Part shown: positions 1-10,085 of the stretch, piece after piece
Numbering within the stretch: the stretch's first letter is position 1
Layout of the letters: every line of letters starts with the position of its first letter
NCBI GenBank assembly: GCA_002499445.1
Contig: DALS01000060.1
Location: forward strand, 43,869 to 107,868
Direction of reading: 5' to 3'
Length of the DNA stretch: 64,000 nt
Source of the DNA: Methanosarcina sp. UBA293
Lineage (GTDB): Archaea > Halobacteriota > Methanosarcinia > Methanosarcinales > Methanosarcinaceae
Notes under the pieces: generated by a model
What the model saw: only the letters and a program-made list of their open reading frames with translations
The model's database searches: none
What the model was told of the DNA's origin: nothing
Made by a program: the position numbers and the translations under genes

Positions 1-855
1 CTCGAGATCGGCGTGGGCTGCCAGGAGTACGGTTGCAGCCGGGTGCTCGTAGTTCTCGCGGGCTTTTAAGCCGAGCACGCGGTCTTCAATCATATCGGTC
101 CTGCCGACTCCGTTTTCGCCTGCAATTTTATTTAGTCTCTTGATAAGGTCATAGCCGCCGAGTTTTTCGCCGTCAAGGGAGATTGGAACTCCGGCTTCAA
201 AACCGATGTCAAGAATTCTGGGCTGGTCAGGGGCTTTTTCAGGCGAGGTTGTCCACTCATAGATCTCTTCAGGCGGGACAAAAGAAGGGTCTTCAAGCCT
301 GCCGCCTTCGATGCTGCGGCTCCAGATATTTTCGTCAACGCTCCAGGGTTTGGATTTTGTGGCTTCGACCGGGATTCCGTGCTCTTTTGCGTACTCGATT
401 TCCCACTCGCGGGTCAGATTCATTTCCCGCATCGGGGCAATAACTTCCAGGTCAGTTTGGCGGAAAACGGCCTCGAAACGGAGCTGGTCATTGCCTTTTC
501 CTGTGCAGCCGTGTGCAAGGGCAACTGCGCCTTCTTTAATGGCTGCCTCAACCACCTTTTTTGCAATTAGCGGACGGGCAACCGATGTGCCCATAACATA
601 GCCCTCGTAGTTTCCGTTGGCTTTGATCAGGGGAAAGATGTAATCTTTTACGAATTCTTCCTTTGCATCGATCGTGTAATGCTTGTCACTGATCTTCTCG
701 GCTTTTTCATCAGCCCGCCTGATTTCCTCTTCAGGCTGACCCACATCGACTGAAATTGTAATTACTTCATCGTATCCGTACTTTTCCTTGAGGATGGGAA
801 TGCACACCGAGGTGTCAAGCCCTCCCGAATATGCAAGTGCAACTTTTTTTGCCAT
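1..855 (-). CDS. argG: argininosuccinate synthase (C-terminus cut by window edge)
   Basis: ArgG joins citrulline and aspartate using ATP to give argininosuccinate, the penultimate step of arginine synthesis, in the cytoplasm. The protein begins MAKKVALAYSGGLDTSV, whose SGGLDTS is the N-type ATP pyrophosphatase P-loop of the family, followed by ISVDVGQPEEE. The start ATG (853-855) is preceded on the minus strand by a GGGGT ribosome site. About 285 codons are present; the family is usually near 395-400, so roughly the last quarter lies to the left of the window. carAB upstream on the same strand supplies carbamoyl phosphate for citrulline, so the context fits arginine synthesis. Identification is firm from the N-terminal motif. 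Confidence 0.95.
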   Translation of the reverse strand, partial: MAKKVALAYSGGLDTSVCIPILKEKYGYDEVITISVDVGQPEEEIRRADEKAEKISDKHYTIDAKEEFVKDYIFPLIKANGNYEGYVMGTSVARPLIAKKVVEAAIKEGAVALAHGCTGKGNDQLRFEAVFRQTDLEVIAPMREMNLTREWEIEYAKEHGIPVEATKSKPWSVDENIWSRSIEGGRLEDPSFVPPEEIYEWTTSPEKAPDQPRILDIGFEAGVPISLDGEKLGGYDLIKRLNKIAGENGVGRTDMIEDRVLGLKARENYEHPAATVLLAAHADLE

Positions 856-928
856 GCTATTACTACCCCTTTTGTGGATTAAAATAAATAAGAGTGATAA
901 GTAACTTGAGATAAATCTTCATGCACTA

Positions 929-965
929 TTAGATACCTAGTTTAGATACCTAATTTAGATACAAA
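929..965. promoter_or_regulatory. three 13-bp-spaced TTAGATAC repeats in the argG leader/promoter
   Basis: TTAGATAC occurs at 929, 942 and 955, each followed by CTA or AA, with a constant 13-bp step. The repeats lie about 75-110 bp upstream of the argG start. A TATA-like ATATATAA sits further upstream near 1021-1030. Regular spacing in a promoter suggests a repeated protein-binding site, but no known regulator is recognised. Confidence 0.35.
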
Positions 966-1118
966 TCTAATAGGGTTTAATAATATTCAATTGTTTGAAC
1001 TAATTTAATAATCTAAACAAAAATATATAAAGATGGCAGGCAAGCCATCCTTTTTTGTTCTCTCTGATTCTTCCGGCTTTACTCTATTCTTGTCGGTTTT
1101 TACTCAATTTTTACTTGG

Positions 1119-4100
1119 TTAGGCTTTGCTTTCCTGTTCCATCTCTTTATGGTACTCGTTGATGGATTTAATGGTAAGGTCCTGTCCCTTTTTCATGGTC
1201 TCGATGGCATCAGCTGCGGCAATTGCTGCCTGGATTGTAGTTATATATGGGACCTTGAAATCCACGGCTGCCCGTCTTATCCTTGAGCCGTCCCTTCGTG
1301 ACTGCCTGTTTGTCGGAGTATTGATTATAAGGTCAACCTCATCCCTGCGCATCATATCTATAACATTTGGGCTTCCGTCGTGGACTTTCTTTACCACATC
1401 CATGAAGATCCCCTGCTGTGCAAGATAATTTACAGTGCCCTGTGTGCCCATAAGTTCAAGGCCTGCTGCCTGCAGTTTCCTTGCAACCTCAACAAGTTCG
1501 GTTTTGTCTTCATTCCTTATGGAAAGGAAAACTTTTCCAGTAAGAGGGAGCACATTATCGGCTGCAAGCTCAGCCTTATAATATGCCCTTCCAAAGTCAT
1601 AGTCAATACCCATGACTTCGCCTGTACTTTTCATTTCCGGGCCAAGGACAGGGTCTGCACCTGGCAATTTATCGAAAGGCAGAAGAACTTCTTTAATTGA
1701 AACATATTTCGGCTTTGGTTCATCCGTATAGCCCAAATTTTTTAAGCTGTGCCCTGCAATAACTTTGGCTGCAATCTTTGCAAGTGGAATTCCTGCGGCT
1801 TTTGAAACAAAAGGAATTGTCCTGCTTGATCTGGGGTTTGCTTCAAGCACAAAGACCTTTCCATCTTTTTCTGCCATCTGAAGGTTGATCAACCCTTTGA
1901 CCTTGAGGGCAAGAGCTATCTTACGAGTATAATCCCTTACCTTAGAAAGCACGTCAGGCGAGAGACTCTGGGGCGGAATCACACAGGCTGAGTCTCCTGA
2001 GTGCACCCCAGCTTCCTCAATATGTTCCATTATTGCGCCTATAAGCACATCTTCCTGGTCGCAGACCGCGTCAACATCGATTTCATTGGCTGCTTCAAGG
2101 AAGTCGTCAATAAGGATCGGGTGCTCCGGAGAAACCCTAACCGCCTCTCTCATATAGCGTTCAAGGTCGATTTCATCGTATACTATCTCCATTGCCCGCC
2201 CGCCAAGCACATAGGAAGGGCGTACAAGTACAGGGAAACCGATCCGTTTTGCAACCTCGATTGCTTCTTTCTGGGAAGTTGAATACCCGCCTTCAGGCTG
2301 TGGTATGCCGAGCTCCTGCATAAGGAGATAAAATTTTTCCCTGTTTTCGGCAAGATCCATGTCTTCAGGATCAGTGCCCATTATCACGGTATCAAGGTCG
2401 GTTCTGCGCTTCAATTCTTCCTTAAGGGGAATCGCAAGGTTTACCGAGGTCTGCCCTCCAAACTGCACAAGGACTCCGTCAGGTCTCTCACGCTCGATTA
2501 CATTCATCACATATTCAAGGGTCAGAGGCTCAAAAAAGAGTTTGTCCGATGTGTCGAAGTCTGTAGATACGGTTTCAGGATTATTATTAATGATATGGGT
2601 CTCAATGCCTTCTTCCCGAAGTGCAGTAACTGCATGAACAGTACAGTAATCAAATTCGATTCCCTGCCCAATCCTGATTGGGCCTGCTCCAAGAATGAGA
2701 ATCTTCTTTCTGTCTGTGGGACTTGTCTCGCAGGCATCCTCGTAAGTAGAATAATAATAAGGAGTAGCTGCTTCAAACTCGGCTGCACAGGTATCTACCA
2801 TTTTAAAAGTAGGCATGATTCCAGCTGAATGCCTTAGGTCGCTTATCTCCTGCCTGGTCTTGCCAGTCAATTCGGCAAGACGAGTATCTGCGAAGCCCAT
2901 CCTTTTTGCTTCGCGCAGAAGTTCAGGAGTAAGATCTTCTGCCCTGATGCGTTTTTCCATGTCCACGATCCTTTTCATCTTTGAGATGAAGAAGGGATTA
3001 ATACTCGAAAGTTCAGTAATTTGCTTTATCGACATGCCTCTCTCAAGTGCGTGGAAAACCACAAAAAGACGCTCACTTGTAGGGGTCTTGAGGAGAGTTT
3101 TGATTTCAGATTCTTCCCAGTGATTTATTCCCAACTGGCTGTCAATATCCAGGGACTTGAAAGCCTTTAGCAGAGATTCTTCAATTGTCCTGCCAATTGC
3201 CATGACCTCTCCTGTACTTTTCATGGCTGTGGTCAGAGTTTTGTCTGCAGTTGTGAACTTGTCAAAAGGCCACCTGGGAATCTTTGTAATTATATAGTCC
3301 AGAGCAGGCTCAAAAGAAGCAGGGGTGCTCTTAGTAACATTGTTTATGATCTCGTCAAGTGTCATTCCGATCGCAATCTTTGCGGTTACGCGGGCAATCG
3401 GATAACCTGTAGCCTTTGATGCAAGAGCTGATGACCTTGAAACCCTGGGATTTACCTCGACAATGCGGTAGTCACCTTCTTTTAAGGCATACTGAATATT
3501 GCACCCCCCTTCAATCTTGAGGGCACGGATAATCTTAATTGAGGCACTCCTGAGCATCTGGTGCTCGGCATCGCTTAAGGTCTGAGAAGGAGCAACAACT
3601 GCTGATTCCCCTGTGTGCACGCCCATTGGGTCAATATTTTCCATGTTACAGATTACTATGCAGGTATCGTTTGCATCTCTCATGACCTCATACTCGACCT
3701 CTGCCCAGCCTAACACGCTTTCTTCAATGAGCACCTGGGAAATCCGGCTGCGTCTGAGCCCCCGTTCCGTGATATCAAGTAGCTCTTCCTTTGTTCGGGC
3801 AATCCCACCTCCAGCGCCACCAAGGGTGTAAGCCGGACGGACAATAAGAGGTAGACCAAGCTCCTCAACAACTTCTTCGGCTTCTTTTAAAGAATGGACT
3901 GCCCGGCTTAAGGGTACCTTTTCTCCAATACTGAGCATGGTCTCTTTAAAGAGTTCCCTGTCTTCCGTGTTTTTAATGGCTTCAACAGGAGTCCCAAGAA
4001 TTTGAACGCCATATTTTTCAAAAATACCCATTTCTGCAAGTTCACTGGTTATGTTAAGGCTAGTCTGCCCTCCAATGCCTGCAATAATTCCATCTGGGCG

Positions 4101-4343
4101 TTCTTTTTCAATAATTTTTTCTATTATTCTGGCATCAAGGGGCTCAATATAGACCGAATCAGCCATTTCAGGGTCAGTCATTATGGTTGCAGGATTTGAG
4201 TTTACAAGTACAACTTTTACCCCTTCTTCTTTTAGGGACCTGCAGGCCTGACTGCCTGAGAAGTCAAATTCTGCAGCCTGCCCAATTGTGATTGGGCCTG
4301 AACCTATAAGCAAAACCTTCTTTATGTCCTCACGTTTAGGCAT
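1119..4343 (-). CDS. carB: carbamoyl-phosphate synthase large subunit
   Basis: CarB makes carbamoyl phosphate from bicarbonate, ammonia delivered by CarA, and two ATP, for pyrimidine and arginine synthesis. The 1074-residue length is the usual full length. The two homologous ATP-grasp halves are visible: each begins with an IGSGPITIGQAAEFD or LGAGPIRIGQGIEFD motif (near residues 11 and 552), and the ATP-grasp motifs RPAYTLGG and RPSYVLGG follow. The C-terminal MGS-like allosteric domain ends around SINEYHKEMEQ. The start ATG has a strong GGAGGTGA site. It overlaps the carA stop by one base (TAATG), so translation is probably coupled to carA. Confidence 0.98.
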   Translation of the reverse strand: MPKREDIKKVLLIGSGPITIGQAAEFDFSGSQACRSLKEEGVKVVLVNSNPATIMTDPEMADSVYIEPLDARIIEKIIEKERPDGIIAGIGGQTSLNITSELAEMGIFEKYGVQILGTPVEAIKNTEDRELFKETMLSIGEKVPLSRAVHSLKEAEEVVEELGLPLIVRPAYTLGGAGGGIARTKEELLDITERGLRRSRISQVLIEESVLGWAEVEYEVMRDANDTCIVICNMENIDPMGVHTGESAVVAPSQTLSDAEHQMLRSASIKIIRALKIEGGCNIQYALKEGDYRIVEVNPRVSRSSALASKATGYPIARVTAKIAIGMTLDEIINNVTKSTPASFEPALDYIITKIPRWPFDKFTTADKTLTTAMKSTGEVMAIGRTIEESLLKAFKSLDIDSQLGINHWEESEIKTLLKTPTSERLFVVFHALERGMSIKQITELSSINPFFISKMKRIVDMEKRIRAEDLTPELLREAKRMGFADTRLAELTGKTRQEISDLRHSAGIMPTFKMVDTCAAEFEAATPYYYSTYEDACETSPTDRKKILILGAGPIRIGQGIEFDYCTVHAVTALREEGIETHIINNNPETVSTDFDTSDKLFFEPLTLEYVMNVIERERPDGVLVQFGGQTSVNLAIPLKEELKRRTDLDTVIMGTDPEDMDLAENREKFYLLMQELGIPQPEGGYSTSQKEAIEVAKRIGFPVLVRPSYVLGGRAMEIVYDEIDLERYMREAVRVSPEHPILIDDFLEAANEIDVDAVCDQEDVLIGAIMEHIEEAGVHSGDSACVIPPQSLSPDVLSKVRDYTRKIALALKVKGLINLQMAEKDGKVFVLEANPRSSRTIPFVSKAAGIPLAKIAAKVIAGHSLKNLGYTDEPKPKYVSIKEVLLPFDKLPGADPVLGPEMKSTGEVMGIDYDFGRAYYKAELAADNVLPLTGKVFLSIRNEDKTELVEVARKLQAAGLELMGTQGTVNYLAQQGIFMDVVKKVHDGSPNVIDMMRRDEVDLIINTPTNRQSRRDGSRIRRAAVDFKVPYITTIQAAIAAADAIETMKKGQDLTIKSINEYHKEMEQESKA

Positions 4344-5452
4344 TAAATTTCACCTCCGAGGACCTTTACAACCTTGCCAAAAAACGTTTCCTCGGTATCC
4401 ATTGGTCCTGCCTGGGCCTCAGGATGAAACTGCACTCCAAAAATATCTAGGTCTTTATGAGAGACTCCTTCTACAGTCTTGTCGTTTGCATTCAGATATT
4501 TCACATAGAGCCCTGTGCCCTCAAGTGAATCCGCATCAACGGCATATCCGTGGTTCTGAGAGGTTATGAAAGTCTTGTTTTCAACCAGATCCTTTACTGG
4601 CTGGTTTCCTCCCCTGTGCCCGAATTTTAATTTGTAAGTCCTTGCTCCCATAGCAAGGGAGATAATCTGGTGTCCGAAACAGATTCCGCAAACCGGAATC
4701 TTGCCTGCAAAAGCCTTTACGGCATTTATTGCATCCTTTGCGTTTTCCGGGTTTCCTGGCCCATTTGAGATAAAAAGGAGATCAGGCTCATAACTTGCAA
4801 TTTCCGAGGGTTTTGTAGTTGCAGGAACCAGCGTAAGATCAATTCCCCGCCTGTGTAGGTTGTTTATGATATTGTGCCTTATCCCAAGATCTACTACAAC
4901 CGCATGCTTACGTTTGTTGACGCCTTTCCAGGCTCCCTCTGCTCCAGGTATGAATTGTGGTTTTTTGCAGGTTACAAGGGAGGTAAGTTCTGCATCCGTA
5001 ATCAGTGGGAAATTCCTTGCTTTATTGACAGCCTCTTCCCCATCGTCACTACCTGTGATAAGGGCTGCCCGCATGGTTCCACGCTCCCTCGCTCTTATAG
5101 TGAGCATCCTAGTATCTACGCCTTCAATTCCTGGTTTCCCTTCATCCTCCATAAATTTGTGGATAGAACGGGATGATTTGTAATGATATGGATTTTTGCA
5201 GGCTTCTCTGACAACAAGCCCTTCTGCATGGATATTATCGGACTGGGCGTGCTCCCCGCTGACCCCATAGTTTCCGATTAGGGGATAAGTAAACATTAAG
5301 ATCTGACTTCTGTAAGAAGGATCGGTTAGAGCCTCCTCATATCCCGTAAATTGAGTGGTAAAAACAAGTTCGCCGCAAGCTGTGCCTTCAGCACCAAAAC
5401 CGGTGCCTTTAATAACTGTTCCATCTTCTAAGCCTAGTACTGCTTTCATCAT
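4343..5452 (-). CDS. carA: carbamoyl-phosphate synthase small subunit
   Basis: CarA is the glutamine amidotransferase subunit that releases ammonia to CarB. The N-terminal domain begins MMKAVLGLEDGTVIKGTGFG; the class I amidotransferase domain carries the nucleophile in CGICFGHQI and the His/Glu pair in FGVQFHPEAQ. I placed the start at the ATG at 5450-5452 because an AGGT-containing site lies just upstream and family members begin MKAVLGLEDG. An in-frame ATG at 5482 would add ten residues but has no ribosome site. A TATA-like stretch (ATATATTTAAA on the minus strand, about 5542-5552) is the likely promoter of the carAB operon. Confidence 0.96.
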   Translation of the reverse strand: MMKAVLGLEDGTVIKGTGFGAEGTACGELVFTTQFTGYEEALTDPSYRSQILMFTYPLIGNYGVSGEHAQSDNIHAEGLVVREACKNPYHYKSSRSIHKFMEDEGKPGIEGVDTRMLTIRARERGTMRAALITGSDDGEEAVNKARNFPLITDAELTSLVTCKKPQFIPGAEGAWKGVNKRKHAVVVDLGIRHNIINNLHRRGIDLTLVPATTKPSEIASYEPDLLFISNGPGNPENAKDAINAVKAFAGKIPVCGICFGHQIISLAMGARTYKLKFGHRGGNQPVKDLVENKTFITSQNHGYAVDADSLEGTGLYVKYLNANDKTVEGVSHKDLDIFGVQFHPEAQAGPMDTEETFFGKVVKVLGGEI

Positions 5453-5810
5453 CTGAACCTGCGAGTAAATGTCATAAGACATGTATAAGTGTTACGATGC
5501 CTTTCCCGAATTCCAAAGTTGTTGTATTTTCTTCAGTCTTTAAATATATAAATCTATCAATTATATAATTTCTTTTGAAAATCCAGTCTTCTGATTATTA
5601 AAAAGAAATTATCTATGAGCTCAAGGGATTCAAGATATTCAACTATATTTTCTGACATAGTAAAAATATATTTAATCATAATTAAAATGTTTTTAACTAA
5701 CATAAAATTATATTTAACATATTAATAAAAAGATAAATAAAAAAAATAAAGAGTTAAAAAATTTAACTCACTTACTGATTAAGAATTTTTCAATATAGCT
5801 GCATCATAAT

Positions 5811-5878
5811 TTAAAACATTGTAGCTAAAATATGGTCAGATTTTTTAAAACATTGTAGCTAAAATATGGTCAGATTTC
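5811..5878. repeat. 34-bp direct tandem duplication in the carA-otaA intergenic region
   Basis: The stretch from 5483 to 6200 contains no gene and is very A+T-rich. Within it a 34-bp unit (TTAAAACATTGTAGCTAAAA then TATGGTCAGATT and two or more T) occurs twice in tandem, at 5811-5844 and 5845-5877, essentially identical. It lies about 320 bp upstream of the osmolyte transporter operon and about 360 bp upstream of carA. It could be a duplicated operator or a recent replication slip. Confidence 0.6.
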
Positions 5879-6200
5879 ATACTTTTAGATCCCGAAATTA
5901 TATATTATTCATGTCAATTTTTGAATCAAAATTTATTTAAATATATTAAGTTTCCGCAAAAAAATTATATATGATCGGGCAAACTATATCAGCCAGGAAA
6001 AAAGTTGTTTAAGCTACAAAAAATAAATAGATTTCTAAGATATATATTCGGCTCTCTGAATTAATAATAAAGAAGGCAAATCAGCTTGAATATATCTGGT
6101 TTTTATTAATTGAATTTTTGTGGCAGTTTTTAACAGCATATTACCTTTCATAAAACCGTGTTAGTTTTTCAGATAACTTCGGTCAAACCGGGCTATTATT

Positions 6201-7715
6201 ATGGACAAAAATATAAAACTTGAAGTGAGGAACGTTACCAAAGTTTTTGGAAAAAATCCTCATAAAGTAATTTCCCTTCTAAATGAAGGATTATCCAAAA
6301 GTGAAATTTTTGAGAAAACAAAACAAACTGTTGGGCTTAATAACGTCAATTTCGAAGTCTACGACGGAGAGATTTTCGTTATAATGGGACTTTCGGGTTC
6401 AGGGAAGTCCACTCTTTTACGTTGCTTAAACCGCCTCATCGAGCCAACTGCAGGGGAAATTCTAATAGACGGGCAAAATATTACGCAGATGAGTGCCGAA
6501 GAATTGAGAAATACACGCAGGACCAAACTCGGAATGGTGTTCCAAAACTTTGCCCTGCTCCCTCATAGAACCGTACTTGATAATGTGGCATATGGGCTTG
6601 AAATTCAGGGAATTCCTAAAGAAGACCGCTATTTTAAGGCTCTAGCAGCCATAGAAACTGTGGGGCTCAAGGGCTATGAAAACAGCAAAATAACCCAACT
6701 GAGCGGAGGCATGAAGCAGAGGGTAGGACTTGCAAGGGCGATTGCCAATGACCCTGACATCCTGCTTATGGACGAGGCTTTCAGTGCCCTAGATCCCCTT
6801 ATCAGGACCGATATGCAGAATGAACTGCTTGCTCTTGAAGATAGAATGCAAAAGACGATTATTTTTGTTTCTCATGACCTGGACGAAGCCCTGAAACTTG
6901 GGGACCGTATTGCCCTTATGAAAGATGGGAAAGTAGTCCAGATAGGGACCCCTGATGAGATCCTGACCGAGCCTGCAAATTCCTATGTCTCAAGGTTCGT
7001 TGCAGGGGTTGACAGGTCTAAAATCCTTACTGCTGAATCAGTTATGAGACGGCCTGAACCATTTGTGTCCGTCAGTTCTGGGATCAGGGTAGCGATTAAG
7101 TTGATGAAGGCTCATGGAATCTCCTCGATTTACGTTGTTGAAGGAAAGAACAGGCGCCTTAGAGGTATACTTATGATAAGTGATGCGCTTAAAGCTCTTA
7201 AAGCCGGAAAAAGCCTTGAAGATGCCATGATCCAGGAACCTCCTCAGGTAGCTCCGGATCTGCCTCTTAGTGACGTAATCCCGTTAATTGCGGAAAGCCA
7301 GTATCCTCTTGCTGTGGTCAATGATTCCGGAAAACTGCTTGGAATTATGGTCAGGGGCACAGTACTTGGAGCCCTTGCAATGTCCGGACAAAATGGACAC
7401 GCCACAGCTTTCGAAGAAAAAGATCCAGAAGAAAAAACCTCTGAAGAAAAGAGTTTAGAAGAAAAAAAATTTGCAGGAGAAAAGTTTGAAGAGAACCCTC
7501 CTGAGAAAACGGATCCAATCAGCAAAAGTAAAGGAGAAGCCGAAGGGAAAGCCGGGAATGAGGCTAGATTTCCACCAGAAAGCTCAGGCATTCCAGACAT
7601 CTCAGGCGGTATAAATAATGATGGAATTGACACTGGGTCTGCGTCTACCGAAGCAGCTGCCAAAGCGCCTTTAATATCTGACACCGGACCTGGCTCAGAG
7701 GTGAAAATATGCTAA
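6201..7715 (+). CDS. otaA: glycine betaine ABC transporter, ATP-binding subunit (OtaA/ProV-type)
   Basis: This is the ATPase of an osmolyte importer at the inner face of the membrane. It has the ProV-type N-terminus (LEVRNVTKVFG), Walker A GLSGSGKST near residue 66, the LSGGM signature, Walker B ILLMDEAFSALD and the H-loop FVSHDLDEAL. Two CBS motifs follow at about 277-395; in ProV/OpuA relatives these sense ionic strength. The last ~105 residues are an unusual Glu/Lys-rich, then Gly/Ser-rich tail (EEKTSEEKSLEEKKF and beyond) not needed for the ABC fold, and probably disordered. The stop overlaps the otaB start (ATGCTAA), which indicates a tightly coupled operon. Expression is probably osmotically induced, by analogy with Methanosarcina mazei Ota. 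Confidence 0.93.
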   Translation: MDKNIKLEVRNVTKVFGKNPHKVISLLNEGLSKSEIFEKTKQTVGLNNVNFEVYDGEIFVIMGLSGSGKSTLLRCLNRLIEPTAGEILIDGQNITQMSAEELRNTRRTKLGMVFQNFALLPHRTVLDNVAYGLEIQGIPKEDRYFKALAAIETVGLKGYENSKITQLSGGMKQRVGLARAIANDPDILLMDEAFSALDPLIRTDMQNELLALEDRMQKTIIFVSHDLDEALKLGDRIALMKDGKVVQIGTPDEILTEPANSYVSRFVAGVDRSKILTAESVMRRPEPFVSVSSGIRVAIKLMKAHGISSIYVVEGKNRRLRGILMISDALKALKAGKSLEDAMIQEPPQVAPDLPLSDVIPLIAESQYPLAVVNDSGKLLGIMVRGTVLGALAMSGQNGHATAFEEKDPEEKTSEEKSLEEKKFAGEKFEENPPEKTDPISKSKGEAEGKAGNEARFPPESSGIPDISGGINNDGIDTGSASTEAAAKAPLISDTGPGSEVKIC

Positions 7716-8539
7716 CCCTACGGCTCCCTGTCGGAGATGCGGTTGAATTTGCGGTGGGCTGGATTGAAGGCAACTTTGGTCCGTTTCTTGACCTCACAAG
7801 CAAGCAGCTTGATTTTCTGGTCTCGAGTTTAAAAGATGCACTTCTTTTCCTACCCCCGGAACTCTTTATCCTTGGAATTTTCCTGCTCTCATACTTTGTA
7901 GGAAAACGAAACATCAAACTTGCATCAGGGACTGCGTTTGGTTTTTTCCTTATCGACAATATGGGGCTCTGGGAGCTCTCGATAGAGACGCTTGCCCTTG
8001 TGCTTTCATCTACTCTGCTTGCACTTATTATAGGAATTCCACTGGGGATTCTTTCTGCAAAAAATACAGTGCTTTTCCATGTAGTAAAGCCTTCACTTGA
8101 CTTCATGCAAACCATGCCGTCTTTTGTATACCTGATCCCTGCCCTCATCTTCTTTGGGCTTGGAAATGTTCCTGGCATAATTGCAACTGTTGTTTTTGCA
8201 ATGCCTCCTGTAATAAGGCTCACAAGTCTCGGAATAAGGCAGGTCCCAAAAGAGCTTACCGAGGTTGCAGACGCCTTTGGCTCCACGGGCTGGCAGAAGC
8301 TTTCCAAGGTTGAGCTGCCTGTTGCGCTCCCAACTATAATGGCCGGAGTCAACCAGTGCATTATGCTCTCTCTTTCGATGGTTGTAATAGCTGCTATGAT
8401 CGGAGCCAGAGGGCTTGGATACCAGGTCCTTTTTGGGATTCAGCGTGTAGATATTGGCATGGGCTTTGAAGCAGGGCTTGCTATTGTCATAATCGCGGTT
8501 TTTCTGGATAGAATTACCCAGAACCTCAGCCCCAAATAA
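7709..8539 (+). CDS. otaB: glycine betaine ABC transporter permease (OtaB/ProW-type)
   Basis: This is the membrane channel of the osmolyte importer. The 276-residue protein has an N-terminal amphipathic segment and about six hydrophobic helices from residue 45 on. The permease loop that contacts the ATPase is visible as LGIRQVPKELTEVADAFGST (the EAA motif). The gene begins inside the last codons of otaA (ATG at 7709) behind a GAGGTGAAA ribosome site. It is followed by a 223-bp gap before otaC. Family and operon position make the assignment secure. Confidence 0.94.
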   Translation: MLTLRLPVGDAVEFAVGWIEGNFGPFLDLTSKQLDFLVSSLKDALLFLPPELFILGIFLLSYFVGKRNIKLASGTAFGFFLIDNMGLWELSIETLALVLSSTLLALIIGIPLGILSAKNTVLFHVVKPSLDFMQTMPSFVYLIPALIFFGLGNVPGIIATVVFAMPPVIRLTSLGIRQVPKELTEVADAFGSTGWQKLSKVELPVALPTIMAGVNQCIMLSLSMVVIAAMIGARGLGYQVLFGIQRVDIGMGFEAGLAIVIIAVFLDRITQNLSPK

Positions 8540-8762
8540 GCCTAAATAAAGCCAAATAAAGCCCAAATAAAAACGCTCTTTTCTTGTTTCTTCTTTAAAA
8601 AGGCGTTCTGGATAAGGCTCTTAGTTTGGCATAGGGCTTTTTACTTTTACAGGGTCGCCTTCTATACTCTTGGAAGAAGGCGCATCACTCATTCAAACCC
8701 CTGAAAACTCAAATGAAAGACTAAAGAAATTGAATAAGACTTAAAAGTGGTTGTAGATATTT

Positions 8763-9704
8763 TTGACCAATACGAAACTTAATTCGAGCATAAAAAAGTT
8801 TGGATTGATTCTGGCAATTGGCCTGCTAATAGGGCTTACCCTTTTTGCATCAGGCTGTGCAGAAAAAGGAAATGAAGCCGTAGATGGAGTAGAAGTTACT
8901 TCCTCTATGACAGGAGCATCAGAATTCAGCGAACCTGTGAAAATAGGATATGTCTTATGGGACGGGGAGATTGCAAGTACCAACGTGATGCAGCAGGTGC
9001 TCAAACAGGCAGGATATAAAAATGTAGAAATAGTTGCGGTTGATGCAGGTCCGCTTTACCAAGGAGTTGCTAGTGGGCAGTTCGATTTCACAACCTCGGC
9101 CTGGCTTCCCTATACTCACCAGAGTTACTGGGAAACTTATGGTGACAGGGTTGACTCAGTCCAGACAAACCTGGAAGACTGCAAAATCGGGCTTGTTGTG
9201 CCAGCTTATGTAACCATAGATTCAATTGAGGAACTTAATTCCGAAAAGGAAAAATTTAACGGCAGGATAGTAGGAATCGATCCTGGGGCAGGCATCATGC
9301 AAGCCTCAGAGACTGCAATTTCCGAGTATGATCTGGAAATGGAGCTTGTCTCTGGCAGCAGCGCAGCAATGACCGCCTCCCTGAAAAAAGCTGTCGACTC
9401 CGAAGAATGGGAAGCTGTGACTCTCTGGTCCCCTCACTGGGCATTCAACCGCTGGGACCTAAAGTACCTTGACGACCCGAAGGGCGTATACGGTGATGCC
9501 GACCACGTTGAAACTCTTGCAAGGCTTGGCCTTAAAGAAGAAAAGCCAAATCTCTACGACATCCTGACTCGTTTCCAGTGGACCCATGATGATATCCAGG
9601 CTGTCATGATGAGCATTGAAAATGGGATGAAGCCTGAAGAAGCCGCAGCAAAATGGGTTGAAAATAACCCGGAAAAAGTTGAAGAATGGATAGGAGAAGA
9701 TTAA
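8763..9704 (+). CDS. otaC: glycine betaine-binding lipoprotein (OtaC/ProX-type)
   Basis: This is the extracytoplasmic binding protein of the Ota system, captured to the membrane by a lipid anchor. It starts on TTG at 8763; residues 10-34 are a signal peptide ending in LFASGC, a lipobox. The mature part is an OpuAC-type solute-binding domain (PVKIGYVLWDGEIASTNVMQ near residue 58), with Trp/Tyr-rich segments such as TSAWLPYTHQSYWETYGDRV and LWSPHWAFNRWDLKYL that in relatives form the aromatic box around quaternary ammonium groups. The 223 bp upstream may hold its own leader or an mRNA processing site. No second TATA box is obvious. Confidence 0.93.
   Translation: MTNTKLNSSIKKFGLILAIGLLIGLTLFASGCAEKGNEAVDGVEVTSSMTGASEFSEPVKIGYVLWDGEIASTNVMQQVLKQAGYKNVEIVAVDAGPLYQGVASGQFDFTTSAWLPYTHQSYWETYGDRVDSVQTNLEDCKIGLVVPAYVTIDSIEELNSEKEKFNGRIVGIDPGAGIMQASETAISEYDLEMELVSGSSAAMTASLKKAVDSEEWEAVTLWSPHWAFNRWDLKYLDDPKGVYGDADHVETLARLGLKEEKPNLYDILTRFQWTHDDIQAVMMSIENGMKPEEAAAKWVENNPEKVEEWIGED

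Positions 9705-10085
<381 letters not shown>

Noticed and set aside
7244..8566. Long antisense frames over otaA and otaB (146, 238 and 157 codons)
   Set aside because: They are shadows of the betaine transporter genes; the products are low-complexity and match no family.
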